Assembly (NCBI RefSeq): GCF_000276665.1
Contig: NW_004955459.1
Location: 14,421,796 to 14,485,795, forward strand
Source of the DNA: Chinchilla lanigera
Taxonomy: Eukaryota; Chordata; Mammalia; Rodentia; Chinchillidae
Direction of reading: 5' to 3'
Length of the DNA stretch: 64,000 nt
Shown here one piece after another: positions 58,411 to 64,000 of this stretch; within the stretch, counting starts at the first letter, position 1, and each line of letters starts with the position of its first letter. A program made the position numbers and the translations under genes. The notes under the pieces were generated by a model. The model did not search any database. It had not been told where the DNA came from and worked only from the letters and a program-made list of their open reading frames with translations.

Positions 58411-60905
58411 TCTTTTCCTTTTTAAAAATTTTTTATTTTTATTAGTACATGTTTGCAGTATGTAATGGCTACATTAATCATGGGGTTCTGGTACAAGTTC
58501 ATAATGTATTTTCATTTGTTTTTCATTCTCTTCCTCTCCATCCTGCTCCTCCTCCCTACATCTTTTGGTCCCTTTCCTTTTCACAAAATATTAATTTCCC
58601 TGTTTCCTGTTATCTATTTTTTATTTTGCTCTTTATTTGTACATTAGATTTCTTATATAGGAAAGCCCATGCCATATCCAAGTTTGGTTGTCCGTTTGTT
58701 TTTCACTTAATATTATGATCTCAAAGTGCATCCATTTTCCTATAAATAGCTTAAATTTATCCTTTGGATGGATGAATTCTACTTCAATGTGTATAAATAT
58801 CATATTTTCTTTATCTATTCAACTGTTGATGGACATATATGCCACTTAGAAACTTTAGCTATTATGAATTGGGCTGCTATAAACATGGGTATGGATATAT
58901 GACTATAACATGATATCTTTAACTTTTTCAGGATGACATGGAGAGGGAAATAGATGAGTGAAATGCAATTTCTAGCTTTAGTGTTTTGAGGAATTTCCAC
59001 AATGACTTCCATACTGGTTGTAGAGTAAATCCCCAATTTGTATCCAAGGTCCACCCTGGAAGAACATTCATAAATTTAATTCATTCTTAAGTCCAACAGA
59101 GTGAACCTTACACACATTAGACACAAATATATAATGTATATTGCTGTGCACTTCCTAGCAGTCCCCTGCACATCACTGCTGCTTTTCTCTTGCTTCCTGA
59201 CATCCTGGGCTCTCAGTGAGCACTGTACTACTGTACAGCAAGAAAACAGTAGCACCACTGTGACAGTGTCTGGCAGACACATGAGCTACCTCCATGATTT
59301 GTTCTCATCTATGAATGTGCATAATGTGAAATCCCTTAGCATCTGTGGAAGTTCTCAATTTGAATGTTTGTAAGTAGAGGACTAACTATATATTCCTTTA
59401 TTATTTCTTTATAATCCTTTATATATTCCTCTATATAGTCATTGATTATTCTTTTATACTCCTTTATTATTACTTTATATTCCCACCAACAATGTAGAAA
59501 GGTTCTTTTTCCCCACAGCCTCATCAATATTTGTTATTACTTGATTTTTGGTTGATAGCCATTTTTCTAGAGTAAGGTAGGCTCTGGTTACTTTAATTTG
59601 CTTCTCTTTAATACAGAACAGTTAATACTTTTTCATGTATTTATTGGTCATTTATATTTCCTTTCAAAAGTGGTTACTTATTTCAATTGCATGTTTTTGG
59701 TTGGGTATTTTATTTTAAGTGTCTAATTTTGTTGACTTTTTGTATATTCTAGGTATTAGCCTTTTATCTGAAATATAGTTAATATGAAATTTTTCTGATT
59801 CTGTAGGATGCCTCTTCATTCTGTTGGTGGTTTCCTTTGCTGTGGAGAAGTTTTTGATATGATCCCATTTGTTGATTCTTGATGCTATTTTTTGAGGGCA
59901 TTTGGGGTTCTGCTCAGAAAATTCTTGCCTATGTCTTCAAGTATTTTACCCCTTGGCCTCTTAGCCAATTAAATATTTCTGTTTTAATATGTATATCTTT
60001 GATCCCTTTTGAATTTAGTTTAGTGCATGTCTTGAGATATGGGTCTAGCTTCAATCTGAATGTGAACAGTTTTCCCAACATCACTTGCTATAGAGGCTGT
60101 CCTTCTCAGCATATCATTTTGCCCCTCTTTCAAAGATGAGATACACGAATCATCCTCTGTTCTGTTCTGTTGACCCACACATCTGTTTTTGTGCCAGAAC
60201 CATGCTGCTTTGATGATAACAGCTTTATGATATAACTTGAAATCCTGGATTATGAAGCCTCCTGTTTTGCTCCTATGAGCCGTATATGCTTTTCCTATTC
60301 TGGGTCTCTTCCCATTCCATATGACTTTTACAATTGTTTTCTCTAGTTCTGTGAGGAATACTGTTGGTATTTTGTTTGGGATTGCGTTAAATCTATATAT
60401 TAGTTTTAAAAGTATGGCTATTTTAACTACATTTGTTCTGCCTCTCCAGGAATAGAGACTAACTTACCATTTGCTGCTGTATTCCTCGATGTTCTTTTTC
60501 AGAGCACTATTCTTTTCCAGTTTCTATTGTGACGTTTTTCACTTTCTTAGTGAAGCTAATTTAATTCCTAAGCACTTAATTTTTCTTGATGCTATTGTTA
60601 ACAATATTATCTTCTTAATTTCTTTTTCTGTGAGTTTGTCATTGGTGTGCAGAAATGCTATTGACTTTTATCAATGATTTTGAATCCTGCTACACTGCTG
60701 GATCTGGTTATTAATTCTAGGAGTATTTTGGAAAAAATTTTTGGGTCTGCTATGTAAAGGATTAGGTCAGCTTCAAATAATGGCAATTTTACTTCTTCCT
60801 TTCCTCTACATATCTCTTTACTTTTTCCTTTCCTATACATATCTCTTTTATTTCTTTCTCTTACCTGATTTCTCTGGCTAACGTTTTGAGTACTAAATTG
60901 AAATG
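58411..60905 (-). mobile_element. 5'-truncated L1 with nested insert
   Basis: The minus-strand order is 3' end at the left (58411, T-rich tail side) and ORF2 C-terminal half to the right. A minus-strand frame at 60658-60972 carries recognisable ORF2 reverse-transcriptase sequence up to and past the catalytic region. Where the L1 family has the F-A-D-D catalytic motif, this copy reads F-E-A-D-L, so one catalytic aspartate is lost and it cannot be active. A tandem duplication of about 29 bp at 60800-60860 inserts extra Lys/Arg-rich residues just before the motif. Further ORF2 pieces are 'HCWWEYK' (59474-59494) and 'AAQFIIAK' (58830-58890). The 5' part, including the endonuclease, ORF1 and promoter, is absent. 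Confidence 0.85.
59023..59475. mobile_element. Unclassified insert of about 450 bp within the L1
   Basis: ORF2 sequence stops at about 59022 ('cttccatactggttgta') and resumes at about 59474 ('ttatattcccaccaacaatg'). The interior is unlike L1. Its right part has 'tgtttgtaagtagaggacta', followed by a TTTAT-rich tail of about 90 bp. The 90-codon plus frame inside has no domain. The end near 59385 recalls termini of some DNA transposons, but I cannot match a left terminus. Confidence 0.55.
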
Positions 60906-61275
60906 TGCATTTTAATAATGTTTTTTGAAGCTGAAAAGTGTTACAATCCCAAAGAATGGGGCTTACTAGCACAGAACGTTTGTCTTGAAAGTTCTGTCCA
61001 ACTTTTTATACATTTCTTAACTATGCTAGGAAGTACAGTGGTTGTATCCTCACCCAAGTCTTGTGGGAAACCAGTGAACAGAGAACGAGTCTGACAGAAC
61101 AAAGGGGCATCTCTACCTAAAAGACTTGCTGAACCCCACTCACGTTTAAGGAATGTGTGCAGAGTCACCTCCACTCTTGTTGGTTTAAGTGTCCTGTATC
61201 TCAATTCCACTGGCAATTTTGCTCATTTCCATTGTAGTATTTATCATGTTAGACTGAAATTGGTATCTTATTTTA
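60906..61275. other. Unassigned sequence
   Basis: Nothing recognised downstream of the L1 truncation point. Confidence 0.4.
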
Positions 61276-61279
61276 TTTT

Positions 61280-61380
61280 CTTTCTTCTAAGACTTTGATA
61301 TCCTTCAAGGCCAGAGCGGTCTTGTTAACGTTTATACACCTCTGGCCAGCATAACACAGTACGTAGTAAAGAGAAGGCTT
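61280..61380 (+). repeat. Possible L2 3' end
   Basis: 'atatccttcaaggccagagc' and 'ccagcataacacagtacgta' resemble the L2 terminus. Confidence 0.45.
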
Positions 61381-62025
61381 TGTAGATCATCATGATCTAC
61401 CTATCTGGTTGTTTTAACACTTTTATTTTCACATTGGTTTAGACGCTACCTTGTTGAATGATCAAAAGAATTTTAGCCTCCTCAGTTCTCATCTGGCGAT
61501 GATATTTTTTTTCCACACCTACTTCTCAGAATTCTCCTATTTGAAACTGAACTGGGAAAAACTGTTAACAGGATCATGAAAATATAAAGAATACTAGTTA
61601 TGATTGCTAATAAAATATAATATATTATCACTCCAATGCAAGGGTATAAGTAATTTATTTTTATTTCATTTTAATACATTTGCAGCAAAATAAATCAGAT
61701 GCGCAAGCTTAAAAAGCATACACAGCTCTCATTTCAACAAGACAAACTACAAACAAAGAGCATAACACAGGATGGAATAAAGGAGATGAGATAGATTTCT
61801 TGCCAGTGGGAGGTAATACCTAACGAATATTTTAAATTTTATGTGTAGAAGAGTTAGAATTCTTTTCCTTTTCCATGTTCAGGATCTATGATAGATTCAC
61901 CCTTTTAGTAGCTCTATCCAGCCCCTTCCTTTTCGGACAACACCATCTACAAGTTTTCCTTCTCTCGTTTGAGTAAGATGAGAAACTTCATTAGTAACAA
62001 GTTATGAAGCCAAGCCTTTTTCTGG
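61381..62025. other. Unassigned AT-rich sequence
   Basis: Nothing recognised. Confidence 0.4.
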
Positions 62026-62029
62026 GTAT

Positions 62030-62210
62030 ATTACATAAAATACCTCATTTTATTTTCTCATCTATACTATACTTGGTTTTAGAAAAAGAGAGAGCTAAGA
62101 TTTAGAGAAGTTAAGTAACTTGTCAAAAGCCATGCAGAAAGAAAGTAACATATTTAAAACTGGAGCTGTAAGCAGTACAGATACAAATCACTTGAACATT
62201 CTCACCATCC
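62030..62210 (-). repeat. MIR SINE
   Basis: Minus-strand MIR order: 'acctcattttattttctcat', 'tttagagaagttaagtaact', 'tgtcaaaagccatgcagaaa', 'aaaactggagctgta'. Confidence 0.6.
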
Positions 62211-62810
62211 TACAGTTGTATTTTAAGCTGCGATTTCCAAGTTTACACATTGACTTTTAGTTTGCTTCTAGGCCTGTCATGGAGTAGGGGGTGTAAGGGG
62301 GCTTGTTCCTCTCCATCAAGACCATATGAATGCATTCTCTGCAAGTCATGGCAGTGACTCGTAGGCACTTTTGGGCAGTGCTAACCTATGGAACTGCAAT
62401 ATTACCTGAGAACATTAAAGATTAAAATCACAATTCAGCGATGAAGAATAATTGGTCAAGAAGAATGACAGTAGAGCTAACAGACCTGCTCAGGAAGTTA
62501 TGGTTCTCTGCAGTTTCAAAATTGTGCTTTCAGATACTGGCAAAACAACAAAAATGTCTATTCAAATATTCCCAAGGAACAGTATAAAAACCTGCATGTA
62601 GCCAAATTAAAAATTTAAATGAACATCACTGCAAACGCTTACTTCAGAAATAACAAGATCTCTTTTGGTAGATGCCAGCTTTGAAAGCAACATTGTTTGT
62701 TTATAAGAATGCATTGGTAAGGCCCTTGTTATTTTTCAAAGCATTCTTTCAGTAAATCTGCAAGATAAGTAGAGCAGACATTAGAATTATAGAATGAATG
62801 TACACTCTAG
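62211..62810. other. Unassigned sequence
   Basis: Nothing recognised. Confidence 0.4.
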
Positions 62811-62814
62811 AAGA

Positions 62815-62905
62815 GTCACTGGAGGTAATCAAGTTCAACTTCTTCATTTACATGCGTGAAGAAGTTGAGGCATGGGGAAAAGCATTGCAAATTAATGCAG
62901 TCAGG
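62815..62905 (-). repeat. Possible MIR-like remnant
   Basis: 'taatcaagttcaacttcttc' and 'gaagaagttgaggcatgggg' resemble the minus-strand MIR/MIR3 core. Confidence 0.4.
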
Positions 62906-64000
62906 ATGAAATAGGTTATGCTGAATAACATGGAAGCCCTAACCTCAAAGTTACTTAACTCCTAGAAGTTTTTCTCTCTCATGAAAATGCTGGTGCAATT
63001 TGGCAGCTTTCCAGGGCAGATCTCCTCTAAGACATGACAGTGTACACCTTTGCAGATTCCGTCATGTGCTTCACCATCTCAACTGTGCCTTTCGGGATTA
63101 CTGTGATAGGACAAAGAATGTTGTGTGCTTACCAGCAATGTTAATTATGCTCAGCCTATTGGCCAGAAGCAGTAATATGATTCTGAGCAAGGGTCTGAGA
63201 AATACAGTATTTTACGTGTTTTAAAAGCAGAGGACAGTCAGATAGGTGTGAGCCGCAGTAATCTCTGTCACAGAACTGGTTGTAGAACCCAGGGTTCTTG
63301 ATGTTTATTTCAGCATTCTCTCTACTAGTGCATGATTCCTGGGCACTGTTTGTAATGATGCTGGAAACAGGGGAAGACCAAGGGAATTTGAGAACACTTC
63401 AATGTTTACTTAACTCTAAACTTCATTTTCCATAAATTGTAGGAGAATAACTGGCTCATTGAATCTCATTCCTTCCCAATATAAATATCTGAAAAGAATT
63501 GCAGAGTTTCCATAGAATGACATTCGTGTTTTCCCTTTTAAGCCTTACAACAACTTTTAGAGATTGGTACTATTAACACCTTTCAATAGGAACATTCTAG
63601 ATGCAAATTATTTTTAAAAAATGCAAAATTTTAAAAGTCTAAAAAAGAAGAAATTATAGTAATTAGATCCAGAATCCAGTTAAACCCAATTAGAAAAATT
63701 CATCCAGAATTTTCAGAAGCCAGCCTTTCAAAAACTGGGATTGAGCCTCGTCATTCAGAATTTGCAGCTGGTTGCTGCTCAGCAGAAACATTCCGTTCCA
63801 GTTCTCAGTCCCTCTGTCGCCAAATGACTGCCCCTTACTCCCAGACCTGGCCAAATCTCTCTCAATTTCTGAACCTTTTAAAGTTCTATATTTAGATAGC
63901 ACAACCTCATTCACCAGTCATCTCTACATCTCAACAAGCCTGAATTAAGATCATTTCCTCACTAATGACTGGCATGGCTCTTTACTAACCTGTAAAATGC
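62906..64000. other. Mostly unassigned; weak MIR trace at 63530-63600
   Basis: 'agccttacaacaacttttag' followed by 'ggtactattaacacc' fits a minus-strand MIR. The rest, to the window edge, holds nothing I recognise; the frames at 63000 and 63690 (74 codons each) have no domain. Confidence 0.3.

Overview
This window looks like non-coding, AT-rich mammalian nuclear DNA, most likely from a rodent. Three things point that way: (1) many short tRNA-derived SINEs of the rodent ID/BC1 type with intact-looking A and B boxes; (2) 7SL-derived B1 SINEs carrying the rodent-specific internal duplication of about 28-29 bp; (3) a background of decayed pan-mammalian repeats (MIR, L2, MaLR LTRs, hAT and Tigger DNA transposons, L1). 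The absence of B2-like elements and the good condition of the ID-type SINEs argue mildly for a non-murine rodent, but I cannot name the species. Repeat names come from remembered family consensus sequences, not from a search.

I found no protein-coding gene I can defend. Open reading frames are short (155 codons at most), lack recognisable domains, and are mostly chance frames or retroelement pieces. The window reads as gene desert or deep intron.

Layout. 1-4 kb: an ID SINE, MIR, B1 and CT-rich microsatellites. 4.0-6.4 kb: a complete MaLR-type LTR retrotransposon with two direct LTRs and a non-coding interior, itself hit by a smaller retroelement. 7.1-7.6 kb: a longer copy of that smaller family, which I cannot name. 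8.9-17 kb: sparse L2/MIR, one ID SINE and two MaLR LTRs. 18.1-19.3 kb: an old reverse-strand L1 interrupted by a near-perfect ID SINE. 19.6-32 kb: L2, MIR, B1 and hAT MITEs. 33.2-34.0 kb: an ID SINE beside an ancient Tigger-type DNA transposon. 36.1 kb: a large compound GT/GA microsatellite. 38.4-41.7 kb: L2 interrupted by an ID SINE, then a MaLR LTR split by a 5'-inverted L1. 46-49.1 kb: MaLR LTR, old L1 and a two-SINE composite insertion. 51.6-52.3 kb: ID SINE, purine tract and B1. 55.9-56.8 kb: an L1 tail next to an inverted, twin-primed copy of the unnamed family. 58.4-60.9 kb: a 5'-truncated reverse-strand L1 with a damaged reverse-transcriptase motif and a nested insert of about 450 bp.

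The most interesting material is structural: three members of the unnamed retroelement family with an internal tandem repeat of about 158 bp, several nested or inverted retrotransposition events with readable target-site duplications, and a few repeat-free stretches that could be conserved regulatory elements.
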